In this document: one piece after another, positions 11,373 through 21,559 of the stretch
Numbering within the stretch: position 1 is the first letter of the stretch
Layout: every line of letters begins with the position of its first letter
Assembly: GCA_028710525.1 (NCBI GenBank)
Contig: JAQTTY010000003.1
Span: forward strand, 62,001-126,000
Direction: 5' to 3'
Origin: Gallionella sp.
GTDB lineage: Bacteria; Pseudomonadota; Gammaproteobacteria; Burkholderiales; Gallionellaceae
Length of the DNA: 64,000 nucleotides
Made by a program: the position numbers and the translations under genes
The notes under the pieces: model-generated
Databases searched by the model: none
Told to the model about the DNA's origin: nothing
Seen by the model: the letters and a program-made list of their open reading frames with translations, nothing else

Positions 11373-12655
11373 CTTTTATCCACCGCGACGAAATCACGGC
11401 GTGCAGCACCCGTATAGAGCTGACGGGGGCGGCCTATCTTCTGACCCTTCTCAGCAATCATCTCGTTCCATTGAGATATCCAGCCCACGGTGCGCCCCAC
11501 GGCGAAGATCACCGTGAACATATTGGTCGGTATCCCTAAAGCGCGCAGTACGATACCGGAATAGAAGTCCACGTTAGGATAGAGTTTGCGTTCGATAAAG
11601 TATGGGTCGCTTAGTGCGATCTTTTCCAATGCCATCGCCAGCTTGAACAGCTTGTCATCGTGCAGACCCAGCTCTTCCAAAACTTCGTAGCAAGTCTCAC
11701 GCATCACCGAGGCGCGCGGATCCATATTCTTGTAAACGCGGTGACCAAAGCCCATCAATCGATACTTCTTGTCCTTCACACCCTGTACATATTCTTCCAC
11801 ACGCGAGATATCACCGATCTCTTCCAACATCTTCAGTGCAGCTTCGTTGGCACCACCGTGTGCCGGGCCCCATAAGGCTGCGATACCTGATGCGATACAA
11901 GCAAAAGGATTGGCACCGCTGGAACCGGCCAGACGCACCGTAGAGGTGGACGCGTTCTGCTCATGATCTGCATGTAGGATGAAGATACGCTCCAAGGCGC
12001 GTACCAACTTGGGATTGGGCACGTACTCCTCGGCAGGAGTAGCGAACATCATGTACATGAAGTTTTCCACATAAGTGAACTTATTCTTCGGATACATAAA
12101 GGGGAAGCCAGTGTTGTACTTGTACGACATCGCGGCGATGGTCGGTACTTTGGCCAACAGACGCAGCGCAGAGATTTCGCGGTGCTCGGGATTATTGATA
12201 TCCAGCGAGTCATGATAGAAGGCCGATAGCGCGCCCACCACCCCGACCATAACAGCCATAGGATGCGCATCGCGGCGGAAGCCGTTATAGAAGCGCGCCA
12301 ACTGATCATGCACCATGGAGTGATGGATGACCTGCGAGTCGAACTCCTTCTTCTGCGCGGCGGTCGGCAACTCGCCGTTAAGTAACAGATAGCTGACTTC
12401 CAGAAAATCGGAGCTCTTGGCGAGCTGTTCGATAGGATAACCGCGGTAATACAGCAAACCCGCGTCACCATCGATATAGGTGATATCCGAAGAACAGCTT
12501 GCAGTAGAAAAGAACGCTGGATCGTAGGTGAACACCCCCAACTGGGCCAGACCATGTATATCAATGACATCCGGCCCCAACGTACCCGACATCATAGGTA
12601 GTTCGATACTGCGACCATCATCTAGGGTCAGGGTGGCTACGCGTTTCTTTTCCAT
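11369..12655 (-). CDS. gltA: Citrate synthase (type II, hexameric)
   Basis: Condenses oxaloacetate and acetyl-CoA at the entry of the TCA cycle. Catalytic His in [11 protein letters not shown], His in [13 protein letters not shown] and Asp further on are present, as in the NADH-regulated large citrate synthases of Gram-negatives. Two ATG codons lie six bases apart. The second (MEKKRVATL, 428 residues) is chosen because AGGA sits directly against the first ATG but at a proper distance from the second. It overlaps the GTG start of sucA by 4 bp and follows sdhE by 23 bp. Confidence 0.96.
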   Translation of the reverse strand: MEKKRVATLTLDDGRSIELPMMSGTLGPDVIDIHGLAQLGVFTYDPAFFSTASCSSDITYIDGDAGLLYYRGYPIEQLAKSSDFLEVSYLLLNGELPTAAQKKEFDSQVIHHSMVHDQLARFYNGFRRDAHPMAVMVGVVGALSAFYHDSLDINNPEHREISALRLLAKVPTIAAMSYKYNTGFPFMYPKNKFTYVENFMYMMFATPAEEYVPNPKLVRALERIFILHADHEQNASTSTVRLAGSSGANPFACIASGIAALWGPAHGGANEAALKMLEEIGDISRVEEYVQGVKDKKYRLMGFGHRVYKNMDPRASVMRETCYEVLEELGLHDDKLFKLAMALEKIALSDPYFIERKLYPNVDFYSGIVLRALGIPTNMFTVIFAVGRTVGWISQWNEMIAEKGQKIGRPRQLYTGAARRDFVAVDKR

Positions 12656-12678
12656 TTTCATTCCTATCTATAACTAAA

Positions 12679-12963
12679 TTAGGCGGATTTGATTTTTTCT
12701 AACAGCGCGCGCTGCGCGACGTCTTCGACTTCCAGGCGGCCAGACATCATGTCCCACAGGGTGTTGTCTGGTAGATCTAGTAAGGCTTCGAACACATACA
12801 ACTCAGGTTCACTGAGAGTTGCATATTGATTGGCAACAAAGGGCTTGAGCATGATATCCAGCTCGAGCAGGCCGCGCCTACAACGCCACAGCATACGCTT
12901 CAGCTCGGCTGCCTCATGCTTGGGGGGAACTTCTAGATTAACTGCGTTCACTTCGCTGACCAC
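12679..12963 (-). CDS. sdhE: FAD assembly factor SdhE (succinate dehydrogenase assembly factor 2)
   Basis: Small cytoplasmic protein of 94 residues that helps attach FAD covalently to SdhA. It has the family signature RRGLLELD (the RGxxE motif) near residue 29 and the typical all-helical composition. It starts with GTG; AGGA lies six bases upstream, and the gap to the sdhB stop is 24 bp. Its place between sdhB and gltA fits the sdh-gltA operon. Confidence 0.93.
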   Translation of the reverse strand: MVSEVNAVNLEVPPKHEAAELKRMLWRCRRGLLELDIMLKPFVANQYATLSEPELYVFEALLDLPDNTLWDMMSGRLEVEDVAQRALLEKIKSA

Positions 12964-12987
12964 GATATTCCTATCTTAAAACCACAC

Positions 12988-13683
12988 TCAAACCAGACGC
13001 TTCACCATCATATCTTTGATATGCCCGATCGCCTCGGTGGGATTGAGCTCTTTGGGACAAACATCTACGCAATTCATAATGGTGTGGCAGCGGAACAAAC
13101 GATACGGGTCTTCCAGATCATCCAGTCGCTCGCTGGTAGCTTGATCGCGGGTATCGGCGATGAAGCGGTAGGCCTGCAACAGACCGGCGGGCCCAACGAA
13201 CTTGTCAGGGTTCCACCAGAATGAAGGACAAGAAGTCGTGCAACAGCCGCACAAGATACACTCGTACAATCCGTTTAGATGCTCACGCTGCGCAGGTGAT
13301 TGCGGACGCTCGGTCTCGGGGGGCGGATCGTTGTTGATGAGATAAGGCTTGATGGAGTGATACTGTTTGAAGAACTGGGTCATATCCACGATCAGATCGC
13401 GTATCACCGGCAGGCCCGGCAAAGGACGCAACACCACCGGTTGCTTCAGTGACGACAATGGCGTGATGCAGGCTAGACCGTTGCGACCATTGATGTTCAT
13501 TGCATCCGAGCCACACACACCTTCGCGGCAGGATTTACGCAAGGACAGACTGTCGTCTTGTTGTTTGAGCAAGACTATCGCATCTAGCAACATCATATTG
13601 GTCGATGAGATTTCCAACTCATAGTCGCGCATATAAGGCGCGTTGTCGGTGTCGGGGTTGTAACGATAGATCGAAAAACGCAT
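12988..13683 (-). CDS. sdhB: Succinate dehydrogenase iron-sulfur subunit
   Basis: Carries electrons from the flavin of SdhA to ubiquinone. The N-terminal ferredoxin domain holds the [2Fe-2S] cysteines (CREGVCGSDAMN with a further downstream Cys); the C-terminal domain has the [4Fe-4S]/[3Fe-4S] motifs CILCGCCTTSCP and CVDVCPKELNP. The 231-residue length is normal. The start follows GGAGG. It is separated from sdhA by three unrelated genes, which is unusual for an sdh operon. Confidence 0.97.
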   Translation of the reverse strand: MRFSIYRYNPDTDNAPYMRDYELEISSTNMMLLDAIVLLKQQDDSLSLRKSCREGVCGSDAMNINGRNGLACITPLSSLKQPVVLRPLPGLPVIRDLIVDMTQFFKQYHSIKPYLINNDPPPETERPQSPAQREHLNGLYECILCGCCTTSCPSFWWNPDKFVGPAGLLQAYRFIADTRDQATSERLDDLEDPYRLFRCHTIMNCVDVCPKELNPTEAIGHIKDMMVKRLV

Positions 13684-13705
13684 GACTGATTCCTCCGGTT
13701 GCGAA

Positions 13706-15046
13706 TTATTGCCTATTCTCGTGCAGTCGTATCAAATTATTTTCAGCTTTCCAATAATTTTTATCGATTCTCAACGCAGCAAGATAGGCTTGCTCCGCTT
13801 CGGCAGTATGTCCACTCAAAAAGTAGGCATAACCCAAGTTGTTCTGCGGTCTAGCTTTATTCGGTGAAGCGCTTACCGTCGCTTGCCATAACGCGATTTC
13901 ACTGCGGTAGTCTGCATTCCTCAAGCAAGTAAAAATCGCACAGCATAAAAAAATGCCTAGCAATGCTATACGGCGCGACATGAGTTGCTTGAGTCCGTTG
14001 TGTGCACTCCATACCAGTAAGAGTAACAGTGGCCAATCCGCCAGATAGAGTTGCCTGTCGTTGACCACATCCAGACGCGGCAGAAACACGTAGAGCGGAA
14101 ACAACTGCAACACCCACCACAGCAAGGCGAACGCCCAGAGGCGTTCGCGGCGCGACAGCCATGCCAACCATAGAGATACAACTAGCCATAACAGCAGGTC
14201 CGGCCATACTGCAGATAATTCATACAGAATAGGAATATCTGGGTCGATATTCATAGCCCAAGGAAACAGTGCTTGCCCGAGCAGATAACTCATGGCGTGT
14301 AACTGTGTATAGAGATTCACAGTCCAATCATGCAGGTTCACACTAAACGCGATCATCTGCCAATAGCGCTGCTGCATCAGCAGTAGTAGTAGCAAGGCCA
14401 GAAACAAGAGTAGGTGCGGCAACATATTCCTGACCCGCGACTTCCAATCGCTACTGGGGTAGAAAAGATACTCCCAGATCAACAAGACCGCGGGTAAGCT
14501 CAGTGCGGTCTCCTTGCTCGCCACGGCACATAAGAAAAGCAAGGGTGAATAAAAATAAAGCGCACGCTTATCAGCGCGCTCTCGACCTTGTGCATACAAC
14601 AACAAGGCGGCGAGATAGAATCCCGTCATCAATGACATTGAGCGTCCACTGATATAGGTCACCGCTTCGGTATGTGCGGGATGTGCGATGAATAACAGTG
14701 CAGTCCAAACTGCGACAGATAGGGCATGCTCAGCATGATTGGACAGAATCATCACGCGTCTGGCCAGTGCATAGACCAATAATGCATTGGCGAGATGGAG
14801 TGCCAGATTGAATAGATGAAAGCCCCACACCTCTCCGCCTAAGAAGTTATTCCATGTGTAAGTGAATTTAAGTAAAGGACGCAGACCATGCCCCAAGTCA
14901 GCCCACCATGCCGCCCAACTGCTTACGCCAGCAGCATCAACGATGACGTTGTAATCATCGAACTGAAAGGGAGTGAGCCAAGCATTGCTATACAACAGGA
15001 GTACAGCGAGTAGCAGAACAAAGGGTACGTGACGTTGCTCAATCAT
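13706..15046 (-). CDS. Polytopic membrane protein with C-terminal TPR (GT-C / TMTC-like, DUF1736-type)
   Basis: Predicted integral membrane protein of 446 residues with about ten hydrophobic segments. An acidic FDDY motif lies in the first extracytoplasmic loop, and the conserved segment ISGRSMSLMTGF resembles the TMTC/DUF1736 family of GT-C glycosyltransferase-like proteins. Two TPR-like helices (NNLGYAYFLSGHTAEAEQAY) close the C-terminus. The chosen ATG overlaps the end of the upstream D-Ala-D-Ala carboxypeptidase gene by 8 bp; the frame is open further upstream, but that would lie inside that gene. Probably an envelope glycan or protein glycosylation function; the donor and acceptor are unknown. 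Confidence 0.7.
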   Translation of the reverse strand: MIEQRHVPFVLLLAVLLLYSNAWLTPFQFDDYNVIVDAAGVSSWAAWWADLGHGLRPLLKFTYTWNNFLGGEVWGFHLFNLALHLANALLVYALARRVMILSNHAEHALSVAVWTALLFIAHPAHTEAVTYISGRSMSLMTGFYLAALLLYAQGRERADKRALYFYSPLLFLCAVASKETALSLPAVLLIWEYLFYPSSDWKSRVRNMLPHLLLFLALLLLLLMQQRYWQMIAFSVNLHDWTVNLYTQLHAMSYLLGQALFPWAMNIDPDIPILYELSAVWPDLLLWLVVSLWLAWLSRRERLWAFALLWWVLQLFPLYVFLPRLDVVNDRQLYLADWPLLLLLVWSAHNGLKQLMSRRIALLGIFLCCAIFTCLRNADYRSEIALWQATVSASPNKARPQNNLGYAYFLSGHTAEAEQAYLAALRIDKNYWKAENNLIRLHENRQ

Positions 15047-15845
15047 GAGCTGACTGTGCGAACGCGTATTCCAACATATCCGAGGCATCCCACCAGCGAT
15101 TCTCTGCATGCAGCATCACCAACAAGACCGTCACACCATCACGTCTAGCCAGCGCGACCAGACACTTTCCTGCCTTAGCGGTGTAACCCGATTTCATGCC
15201 GATCGCACCTTCATAACGGCCGACCAGCGCGTTGTGGTTGCTCAAGTGAAAGTGATCTTGACCATCCGCTGAGCTGATCTCTAGGGTTTTCTTTGCAATT
15301 AATTCCATCAACACGGGGTATTCCATCACCTTGTGCGCTAGCACTGTGATATCGCGTGCGGAAGAATAGTGCGACACATCGTCATGTCCACAGGCATTGC
15401 TGAAATGGCTATCGCGCAAGCCCCACTCATTTGCGCGTTGATTCATCAGTGCTACAAAGCGCTGCTGGTCACCCGCCACATGATCGGCTATTGCATGGCA
15501 AGCATCGTTAGCAGAGTTTAAAAGACTGGCCACCAACAGATCCTGCGCGCGCATGTGTGCGCCCGACTTCAATCCCAAGCGACTACCCGTCTCGCGTGCC
15601 GCGGCAGTACTGATGACGACTTCGACATCCGGCTGATAGCGCTCCATCAGCAATAAGACAGTCATTAGTTTGGTCAGACTGGCGGGTGCCAGACGCTCAT
15701 CCACAGCGCGCGACCAACGCGTCTGGTCGTTCACTTGTATGAGATAGGAGCGGGCTGTGACTGGGAATGGTAAAGGAGCAGCAAAGCTCGCGGATATTGT
15801 GATGAATACACCACACAACACCCACGCAATCAGACTAAGCCGCAT
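15039..15845 (-). CDS. D-alanyl-D-alanine carboxypeptidase (penicillin-binding protein 5/6 family)
   Basis: Periplasmic serine peptidase that trims the pentapeptide of peptidoglycan. An N-terminal signal peptide (hydrophobic to about residue 22, ASFAA cleavage region) precedes the three active-site motifs: SLTK (SxxK, near residue 56), SAN (SxN, in LLNSANDAC) and KSG (KTG equivalent, in GMKSGYTAKAG). At 268 residues it is a short DacC/DacA form without the C-terminal membrane-anchoring domain. It is one of three envelope genes lying between sdhA and sdhB. Confidence 0.9.
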   Translation of the reverse strand: MRLSLIAWVLCGVFITISASFAAPLPFPVTARSYLIQVNDQTRWSRAVDERLAPASLTKLMTVLLLMERYQPDVEVVISTAAARETGSRLGLKSGAHMRAQDLLVASLLNSANDACHAIADHVAGDQQRFVALMNQRANEWGLRDSHFSNACGHDDVSHYSSARDITVLAHKVMEYPVLMELIAKKTLEISSADGQDHFHLSNHNALVGRYEGAIGMKSGYTAKAGKCLVALARRDGVTVLLVMLHAENRWWDASDMLEYAFAQSAHD

Positions 15846-15849
15846 AAGA

Positions 15850-16869
15850 TCAGAATCCGAACATGCCTTTCAGATTCTTCGCGCCATCGAGTATGGCTTT
15901 GGCAGGATTGGTATTGTTAGGTTTGCTATCAACAGACTGCTTGTCCTGCGCATCTGAAGGGGCATCAGTCGCTTCTTTCCACTTACCATATCGCTGACAG
16001 ATAGGCCCGTAGCCACTATCCATCGCTGCCGTGTAATCACGTCCAGCACAATGCTTATCAAATAAAGGCTTGGCCTCTTTATCACAGTATTCAGCAACCT
16101 TCTGATAGTCTTTAGCATCCACTTGGCGCTTACAGTAGGCACGCGTGGCCTTCTCAAAAGGCAAACCGCACTCCAGCGCTAGTTTGCGCGCCTCCTTGTG
16201 GTCGGCAACGTACAGATAATCATCATCAGACGCGGATAGTTTCTTACTCAAACGCTCACACATCTGGGGACGCATATCAGGACAAGCCATAGCTGCACAT
16301 AATTTTTTGGATTGAGGGTCTTTAGCCCAACTGCAATCAGGCTTCAAAAAATGACCGTAGCTATTGTCATCCACCGCCTTCCTGCATTCCTTGATGCGCT
16401 CTTGCTCAGACAGGGCCTGATGTTCCGCAATCATGGCATTGGCTTTGGCGGAAGGATTCTCTGTGGCGTAATCACAAGTGCCAATCCGCTTACCGTCATA
16501 GCGCATGTTCATATCGCCGTCAGCGGAATGCATCTGCATCTTGCCAGTGTAAGAACCATTTCCGGAGGTCATCTCACCACTACCAGTCATCGGCTCTTTG
16601 CCGGTGCACTTCATCTTCCACGAGGACTTATTGCCCGACACCTTAACATCGGACATTTTACAATTCTGATCTTTGTCGGCAGGTACCGCACGATTAGGGT
16701 CGTTCTGCTTACCCTTCTCGATACAGACGTTGCTGGTCTGCCCAGGCATCGCAAAAGGCATGCCTTCCATTTCCATCTTGGTAGTCACCGCCCAAAGTTC
16801 ATCATTACCCGCCGCCTGAGCGACACTGCTTAAACACAATGCCGCCAATAACCACAATGAATTTTTCAT
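15850..16869 (-). CDS. Exported cysteine-rich protein with DUF3617-like N-terminal domain
   Basis: 339 residues with a clear signal peptide (ending SVAQAAG). Residues 25-140 resemble the DUF3617 family: an opening ELWAVTTKMEMEGMPFAMPG, a conserved CIEKG, and the pattern of mutually spaced G/S-rich strands. The following part, up to about residue 300, contains many regularly spaced cysteines (CRKAVDD, CGLPFEKA, CDKEAKPL), suggesting a disulfide-bonded periplasmic repeat domain. It ends with a low-complexity tail. Function unknown. It lies 36 bp downstream of sdhA and 4 bp upstream of the carboxypeptidase gene. Confidence 0.7.
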   Translation of the reverse strand: MKNSLWLLAALCLSSVAQAAGNDELWAVTTKMEMEGMPFAMPGQTSNVCIEKGKQNDPNRAVPADKDQNCKMSDVKVSGNKSSWKMKCTGKEPMTGSGEMTSGNGSYTGKMQMHSADGDMNMRYDGKRIGTCDYATENPSAKANAMIAEHQALSEQERIKECRKAVDDNSYGHFLKPDCSWAKDPQSKKLCAAMACPDMRPQMCERLSKKLSASDDDYLYVADHKEARKLALECGLPFEKATRAYCKRQVDAKDYQKVAEYCDKEAKPLFDKHCAGRDYTAAMDSGYGPICQRYGKWKEATDAPSDAQDKQSVDSKPNNTNPAKAILDGAKNLKGMFGF

Positions 16870-16905
16870 GATGCCTCCTAAGATGAAGACGTTACAGCAG
16901 TTACC

Positions 16906-18669
16906 TCAATACGACCTTGCTTTAAGTGGGAAGGAATCCACCGTGAGTGGTTTGAGGCGCACCGGTTTGTAATCGAGACGGTATCCTTCCTTAAAATACA
17001 GACTGTGTTTGAGCCAATTCACGTCGTCACGCTCTTGATAGTCTTCGCGTGCGTGGGCGCCACGACTTTCTTTGCGCGCCTCGGCGGCGATCATAGTGGC
17101 TTGCGCCACCTCGATCAGATTATCCAACTCCAGTGCTTCGATACGGGCGGTATTGAAAACGCGACTCTTATCACCGATTTCCGTGTTGGCCACACGTGCT
17201 GCGACTTCCTTGATCTGGCTGACACCTTCGATCAATAGTTCTGGGAAACGGAACACGCCACAATGCTTTTGCATCACCTTGCGCATCGCGGCACCCACCT
17301 CGGCCACACTCTCACCGTTCTTCTGGTTCTCCAGACGTGCCAAACGTGCTAGTGAATAATCGCCTGCATCAGCAGGCAAAGGCTTCACATGCGGATTGCT
17401 CTTCAAATCTTCAATGATCTGCCTGCCAGCCTCGCGACCAAACACCAGCAAATCGAGCAAAGAGTTACAACCCAAACGGTTCGCGCCATGCACTGATACA
17501 CAGGCGCATTCGCCCACCGCATACAAGCCGTGCACCACTTCATCTGGGCCGGTCTTGTAGGGTGCGACGACTTGACCATGGAAATTAGTAGGTATGCCAC
17601 CCATCATGTAATGCGCAGTCGGCACTACAGGAATCGGCGCTTTAGCGGGGTCGACATGGGCAAATTTCAGTGCGATCTCACGTATGCCGGGTAGACGCTG
17701 CTTGATGACATCTTCACCCAAATGGTCGAGCTTGAGCATCACATGGTCGGCATTGGGGCCGCAGCCGCGACCTTCGTTGATCTCTATGGTCATGGCGCGG
17801 GACACCACGTCGCGGCTGGCCAAGTCTTTGGCATTGGGCGCGTACTTAGGCATAAAGCGTTCGCCATCTTTGTTGACCAGATAGCCGCCCTCACCACGCA
17901 CGCCCTCAGTGATCAGCACGCCGGCACCGTAAACTCCCGTAGGGTGGAACTGGTAAAACTCCATATCTTCCAGCGGGATGCCGGCGCGTGCCGCCATGCC
18001 CAGACCGTCGCCAGTATTGATGAAGGCATTGGTGCTGGAAGCGAAGATACGACCCGCGCCACCCGTGGCAAACAAAGTCGCACGGGCATGGAAGATCATG
18101 GTCTCGCCAGTCTCGATTTCCATCGCGGTCACGCCCAGTACATCGCCCTCGGCATTGCGAATCAGATCGAGCGCCATCCATTCGACAAAGAAATTAGTAT
18201 TGGCTTTGACGTTCTGTTGATACAAGGTATGTAGCATCGCATGGCCGGTACGGTCGGCTGCCGCGCAAGCGCGCTGTACCGGGTTCTTACCGAAGCTCTG
18301 CATATGTCCGCCGAAGGGACGCTGATAGATCTTGCCGCTATCCAACCTGTCGAAGGGCATACCAAAATGTTCCAACTCATAAACGACTTCAGGCGCGGCA
18401 CGACACATGAACTCGATAGCATCTTGATCGCCCAGATAGTCCGAGCCTTTAACTGTGTCATACATATGCCACAGCCAGTTATCCTCGGTGACGTTGCCCA
18501 ATGAAGCGGCGATGCCGCCCTGAGCGGCCACGGTGTGCGAACGGGTCGGAAACACCTTGGAAAGAACAGCCACTTTGAGCCCGGCTTGCGCCAACTGCAA
18601 AGCCGCGCGCATACCGGAACCGCCCGCGCCTACCACCACCACATCGAAAGTTCTTTTTGCGATTGCCAT
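16906..18669 (-). CDS. sdhA: Succinate dehydrogenase flavoprotein subunit
   Basis: Oxidises succinate to fumarate in the TCA cycle and respiratory chain. It has the dinucleotide-binding motif VVGAGGSGM near residue 13, His45 in [10 protein letters not shown] (the covalent FAD attachment residue), and the substrate-site segment HPTGVYGAG. The start chosen ([10 protein letters not shown], 587 residues) is the first ATG after the sdhD stop; the frame extends five codons upstream only through a TTG inside sdhD. SdhD ends 2 bp before it. Confidence 0.97.
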   Translation of the reverse strand: MAIAKRTFDVVVVGAGGSGMRAALQLAQAGLKVAVLSKVFPTRSHTVAAQGGIAASLGNVTEDNWLWHMYDTVKGSDYLGDQDAIEFMCRAAPEVVYELEHFGMPFDRLDSGKIYQRPFGGHMQSFGKNPVQRACAAADRTGHAMLHTLYQQNVKANTNFFVEWMALDLIRNAEGDVLGVTAMEIETGETMIFHARATLFATGGAGRIFASSTNAFINTGDGLGMAARAGIPLEDMEFYQFHPTGVYGAGVLITEGVRGEGGYLVNKDGERFMPKYAPNAKDLASRDVVSRAMTIEINEGRGCGPNADHVMLKLDHLGEDVIKQRLPGIREIALKFAHVDPAKAPIPVVPTAHYMMGGIPTNFHGQVVAPYKTGPDEVVHGLYAVGECACVSVHGANRLGCNSLLDLLVFGREAGRQIIEDLKSNPHVKPLPADAGDYSLARLARLENQKNGESVAEVGAAMRKVMQKHCGVFRFPELLIEGVSQIKEVAARVANTEIGDKSRVFNTARIEALELDNLIEVAQATMIAAEARKESRGAHAREDYQERDDVNWLKHSLYFKEGYRLDYKPVRLKPLTVDSFPLKARSY

Positions 18670-18671
18670 TC

Positions 18672-19019
18672 CTACATTCCCCAAAGAATTTGTACGGACC
18701 AGATTGTGTAAACGACCAGTGCCAAGATAACTAATACGTGTATCACCAAGCGGATGCTGGCAGGTTTGATGTAATCCATCACGATGTCACGCACACCTAT
18801 CCATGCGTGATAGAACAGCGCAAGGAGGAACAGCAAGGTGAAGGTGCGCATCCACTGGCTAGAATAAAGCCCTATCCAAACGTCATAATCCACATGGTCT
18901 TGCATTACCAGATAGCCCGCCAGCGCAACGCTGTATATGACCATCACCACGGCGCTGATACGTTGCGCCAGCCAATCGCTCAAACCGTAATGAGCCCCTA
19001 CGACGACACGGTTCACCAT
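18672..19019 (-). CDS. sdhD: Succinate dehydrogenase membrane anchor subunit D
   Basis: 115 residues with three transmembrane helices, which anchor SdhAB and form part of the quinone and haem b sites with SdhC. The segment [16 protein letters not shown] matches the SdhD helix with the haem-ligand region and the DY pair near the quinone site. It overlaps the end of sdhC by 7 bp. Confidence 0.93.
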   Translation of the reverse strand: MVNRVVVGAHYGLSDWLAQRISAVVMVIYSVALAGYLVMQDHVDYDVWIGLYSSQWMRTFTLLFLLALFYHAWIGVRDIVMDYIKPASIRLVIHVLVILALVVYTIWSVQILWGM

Positions 19020-19387
19020 AATCTAACTCCCAGAAAAACAGTCAGGATCAAACTCACCGCCATCACCAATTTGCTGCTGTTGCGTGCTTGGGCAAGGTTC
19101 TTCACATAATGCAAATCAATCGCCAGATAGCGCAGACCTGCACAGAAGTGATGTAAGAAAGCCCACAACAATCCCAACAGCATCAGCTTCACCAAAGGAT
19201 GGGCGAAAACGGATTGCAAGGTGGTATAGCTCTCTATGGAGTTCAAACTGTATTGCAACATCAGCAATAACAAGGGCAAGGATAGGAAGAGCAGCAGGCC
19301 GCTGACGCGATGCAGGATGGAGACGAAGCCGGGGAGCGGCAATTTGATGAGATGCAAGGCTAGGTGCTTGGGTCGTTTTTTATTCAT
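19013..19387 (-). CDS. sdhC: Succinate dehydrogenase cytochrome b556 subunit C
   Basis: 124 residues, three transmembrane helices. It has the typical N-terminal RPKHLALHLIKLPLP and the haem-ligating helix with FLHHFCAGLRYLAIDL. Two in-frame ATG codons exist. The second (MNKKRPKHL) is preferred because GAGAG lies nine bases before it, whereas the first (19405) has no recognisable ribosome site. This is the first gene of the sdh run and is divergent from mdh across 112 bp. Confidence 0.92.
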   Translation of the reverse strand: MNKKRPKHLALHLIKLPLPGFVSILHRVSGLLLFLSLPLLLLMLQYSLNSIESYTTLQSVFAHPLVKLMLLGLLWAFLHHFCAGLRYLAIDLHYVKNLAQARNSSKLVMAVSLILTVFLGVRLW

Positions 19388-19499
19388 TACTATGCTCTCT
19401 GCCATGAGGTAAAAAATAATGGCGCAATGCTACACCTTTCGCATGGCGTTAGAAAAATAAAACTACTATGATGCTGGCTTCTCGTCCAAGGAGCGCACC

Positions 19500-20483
19500 A
19501 TGAAAGCACCCATCAGGATCACCATCACCGGCGCCGCCGGCCAGATCGGCTACGCAACATTGTTTCGTATCGCCAATGGCGACATGCTGGGACGAGAACA
19601 ACCGGTGATCTTGCAACTGCTGGATCTACCCCAAGCCCAAGGCATGTTGCAAGGTGTGCAGATGGAACTGGAAGACTGCGCCTTCCCTTTGCTGCAGCAA
19701 GTCATCATCACTTCCGATCCACGAGTTGCCTTCAAAGACACTGAGGTCGCCCTGCTTATTGGCGCTCGCCCACGTGGCCCCGGCATGGAACGTAAAGACC
19801 TGCTCGAAGCCAATGGCGCGATCTTCTCCGCGCAAGGCAAGTTGCTCAACGAACTCGCAGCACGCCATGTCAAAGTGCTGGTGGTGGGCAATCCCGCCAA
19901 TACCAATGCCCTCATCGCCATGAAGAACGCGCCCGATCTGGACCCGCGTAACTTCACCGCCATGATGCGTCTGGATCACAACCGTGCCATTGCTCAAGTC
20001 GCCCAAAAGCTGTTCCAGCCGATACGTGACATCAAGAAAATGATCATCTGGGGCAATCATTCCGGCACGCAATATCCTGATCTGGATCACGCCGAGATAC
20101 GCGGTCGTCTAGTGCGCGACATCCTGCCCGACCAAGATTGGGTGGAAAACGAGTTCATCCCTACTGTACAAAAACGTGGTGCCGCCGTGATCGCAGCGCG
20201 TGGTCTTTCCAGTGCCGCCAGTGCCGCAAATTCCGCGGTCAGCCATATGCATGACTGGATGCTCAGTTCCCACCACAACGACTGGGTGACTATGAGCGTT
20301 CCGTCTGACGGCAGCTATGGCATACCTGAAGGCGTGTTGTATGGCTTCCCCGTCACCTGCAAGAACGGCCACTACAAGATCGTACAGGGCTTGCCCATCA
20401 GCGATCTGGGACGCAAGCATATGGAAGACAGTTATCGCGAGTTGACTGAAGAACGCGCTCATGTGAAACACCTGCTGGGCTAA
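19500..20483 (+). CDS. mdh: NAD-dependent malate dehydrogenase
   Basis: Converts malate to oxaloacetate in the TCA cycle. 327 residues of the longer proteobacterial type: the NAD fold begins [10 protein letters not shown], the mobile-loop arginines lie in [14 protein letters not shown], and the catalytic His is in [17 protein letters not shown] lies just before the ATG. It is transcribed divergently from sdhC, so the shared 112-bp intergenic region could coordinate the two TCA units. Confidence 0.96.
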   Translation: MKAPIRITITGAAGQIGYATLFRIANGDMLGREQPVILQLLDLPQAQGMLQGVQMELEDCAFPLLQQVIITSDPRVAFKDTEVALLIGARPRGPGMERKDLLEANGAIFSAQGKLLNELAARHVKVLVVGNPANTNALIAMKNAPDLDPRNFTAMMRLDHNRAIAQVAQKLFQPIRDIKKMIIWGNHSGTQYPDLDHAEIRGRLVRDILPDQDWVENEFIPTVQKRGAAVIAARGLSSAASAANSAVSHMHDWMLSSHHNDWVTMSVPSDGSYGIPEGVLYGFPVTCKNGHYKIVQGLPISDLGRKHMEDSYRELTEERAHVKHLLG

Positions 20484-20575
20484 AACCACACCGATGGACA
20501 TCGCGCAGCATCATGCTTCAACCGCCTGCCTGTGTTTGGCATCGGTGCATCGCCACGCTTAATAACGATAGAGAG

Positions 20576-21559
20576 ATGCTGAACGAACCCTTTTCTAGAC
20601 GCCGTTTTCTCAAGACTCTCACCGCTGTCGCAGGCGTTTCTATGTTGGGCGCTTGCGACACTTCCGACCAAACTATCACCATCGCCACGCACATGTGGCC
20701 AGGTTATGAGCCACTATCGCTGGCCAGCGACTTGGGCTGGTTGGACAAGCAGTTGGTTAAGCTTATAGAGACTGACTCCGCAACAGACTCTATAAAGCTA
20801 CTAGAGGCTGGCAAGATTGATGGTGCTGGGCTGACCCTAGATGAGGTGCTGCGTATACGTGCCACTGGCATGCCACTCTCCATACTGCTGGTCTGCGATA
20901 TCTCCGCCGGAGCAGATATGCTGTTGGTTCGCCCCGAGATCAAGCAACTTTCAGAGCTGAAGGGAAAACGCATCGGCGTGGAAGATGGCGCCTTGGGCAC
21001 GTTGATGTTGTATGAGATATTGCAAGCAGCCGGCCTCAAACGCAGCGATGTGCGTACCGTGTCACTGACCATAGATCAGCAGATAGGCGCTTGGCAGCGC
21101 GGCGAGATCGATGCAGCGGTGACTTTTGAACCTAGCTCACGGAGTATCAAGGCACAGGGTGGCAAGCTGCTGTTCGATAGTCGTCAGATTCCGGAACTGA
21201 TCTTCGATGTCATCGCGGTGCGCAGCAACCTTCTGGATAAGCAACACAGTGCAGCCTTGCACCATCTGACCGAGATGCAACTCAAGGCCTTGCAACACCT
21301 CACCATCAACCCCAACGATGCTGCCTATCGTATGTCGGCACGACTCAAGCTACCCGCAGAAGAAGTGATGTCTACCTTCAAGGGACTGATACTGCCCGAC
21401 CTTAACAACAACATACGACTCCTAGCCGGTGAGCACCCAGTCTTATTGGACAGCGCACAGCGCGTAAGCAAGGCGATGCATGAGGCCGGCATCCTGCATA
21501 GTGACACAGCGATGAACGACCTGATCCATCCGGAGTATCTACCTAGGAAAGCCCAGTGA
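20576..21559 (+). CDS. ABC-type substrate-binding lipoprotein (SsuA/ThiY/NMT1-like)
   Basis: Periplasmic binding protein of 327 residues. The N-terminus has a twin-arginine-like SRRRFLK followed by a hydrophobic stretch and the lipobox LGAC, so it is probably a lipoprotein, possibly Tat-exported. The body starts TITIATHMWPGYEP and resembles nitrate/sulfonate/taurine-type (NMT1/THI5-like) binding proteins. The frame is open upstream, but the chosen ATG has GATAGAGAG before it and gives the signal sequence. No ABC permease or ATPase is adjacent; its stop overlaps the GTG start of a sensor kinase, so it likely serves sensing rather than uptake. Confidence 0.8.
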   Translation: MLNEPFSRRRFLKTLTAVAGVSMLGACDTSDQTITIATHMWPGYEPLSLASDLGWLDKQLVKLIETDSATDSIKLLEAGKIDGAGLTLDEVLRIRATGMPLSILLVCDISAGADMLLVRPEIKQLSELKGKRIGVEDGALGTLMLYEILQAAGLKRSDVRTVSLTIDQQIGAWQRGEIDAAVTFEPSSRSIKAQGGKLLFDSRQIPELIFDVIAVRSNLLDKQHSAALHHLTEMQLKALQHLTINPNDAAYRMSARLKLPAEEVMSTFKGLILPDLNNNIRLLAGEHPVLLDSAQRVSKAMHEAGILHSDTAMNDLIHPEYLPRKAQ

